A stretch of 5,296 nt of DNA from Candidatus Acetothermia bacterium. GTDB lineage: Bacteria; Bipolaricaulota; Bipolaricaulia; UBA7950; UBA9294. Below are positions 5,228 through 5,296 of this stretch, one piece after another. Below the pieces are notes generated by a model. The model was given only the letters and a program-made list of their open reading frames with translations. It searched no databases and was not told where the DNA came from. The translations under genes were made by a program, and so were the position numbers. The DNA lies in contig DQCH01000144.1 of the NCBI GenBank assembly GCA_003545155.1, positions 846 through 6,141 of the forward strand, given 5' to 3'. How positions within the stretch are numbered: the stretch's first letter is position 1; every line of letters begins with the position of its first letter.

Positions 5228-5296
5228 CTACCCCCCTCTCGAAGATGGGATAAAGTGTCCTTTCAAGCGATTCCTTGATCGTACGCCAATCGCCAG
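5214..5296 (-). CDS. mrpE: Probable Mrp/Mbh antiporter subunit E (partial, C-terminal 26 residues)
   Basis: An open frame enters from the right edge and ends at TGA 5214-5216, 14 bases inside mrpF. The visible residues are GDWRTIKESLERTLYPIFER followed by GVDAPR. This is a charged amphipathic stretch like the cytoplasmic tail of MnhE/MrpE proteins. Identification rests mainly on position, because E directly precedes F in Mrp and Mbh operons, and on the overlap style shared by every other junction here. The other two frames either stop early or end in a non-family sequence directly before mrpF. The tail itself is too short to be diagnostic. Confidence 0.6.
   Translation of the reverse strand, partial: GDWRTIKESLERTLYPIFERGVDAPR

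Larger units (their letters stand above)
1297..5296 (-). other. Antiporter operon mrpE-F-G-(D-SBP)-(E-B)-C-D, continuing beyond the right edge
   Basis: Seven consecutive frames overlap at every junction: 14 bases (E/F), ATGA (F/G, G/D-SBP, D-SBP/EB, C/D) and TGATG (EB/C). No room exists for internal promoters between genes, so they are probably one translationally coupled transcript starting upstream of the window. The order equals that of Mbh subunits A-H. No rho-independent terminator is visible after mrpD: the only nearby hairpin, ACCG-gctcg-CGGT, is four base pairs without a U-tract. Read-through into recA is therefore possible. Confidence 0.8.

Overview
The window is bacterial DNA whose genes all lie on the minus strand, so the reading order runs from high to low coordinates. 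RecA and RecX, Shine-Dalgarno sites before most starts and a sigma70-type promoter support a bacterium. The cation-antiporter/hydrogenase-type membrane module resembles those of anaerobic or deep-branching, often thermophilic, lineages. RecA is diverged from the well-known phyla in several places. I cannot name the phylum from the sequence alone; a poorly sampled anaerobic candidate lineage is plausible but is inference.

Layout in transcription order: the end of a probable mrpE (5296-5214), mrpF (5227-4973), mrpG (4976-4686), a gene joining an MbhD/DUF4040 membrane domain to a periplasmic-binding-protein-like domain (4689-3901), a gene joining an MbhE-type domain to MrpB (3904-3191), mrpC (3191-2832) and mrpD (2835-1297). 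A 63-base gap with a good promoter follows, then recA (1233-205) and the start of recX (212-1, running off the window). Every junction in the antiporter block overlaps by 1 to 14 bases, mostly as ATGA, so the block looks like one translationally coupled operon whose promoter lies outside the window.

The antiporter genes follow the order of archaeal Mbh subunits A to H (E-F-G-D-E-B-C-D in Mrp terms). The MrpA C-terminal regions are separate proteins, and no NuoL-like MrpA N-terminal domain is present in the window. The expected product is a membrane complex exchanging Na+ for H+, with MrpD as the only NuoL/M/N-type ion-translocating subunit visible. RecA and RecX form a separate recombination unit that appears to have its own promoter.

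The most unusual item is the 262-residue protein at 3901-4689. It carries an apparently shortened MltF/SBP_bac_3-like ligand-binding domain on a core antiporter subunit. By charge distribution this domain may face the cytoplasm, which would suggest a ligand-sensing regulator built into the antiporter. Secondary points are the MbhE-MrpB fusion, an atypical DNA-binding loop L2 in RecA, and a probable CTG start for recX with its ribosome binding site inside recA. No RNA genes, CRISPR arrays, insertion sequences or rho-independent terminators were seen, and no stretch over 300 bases lacks a gene.
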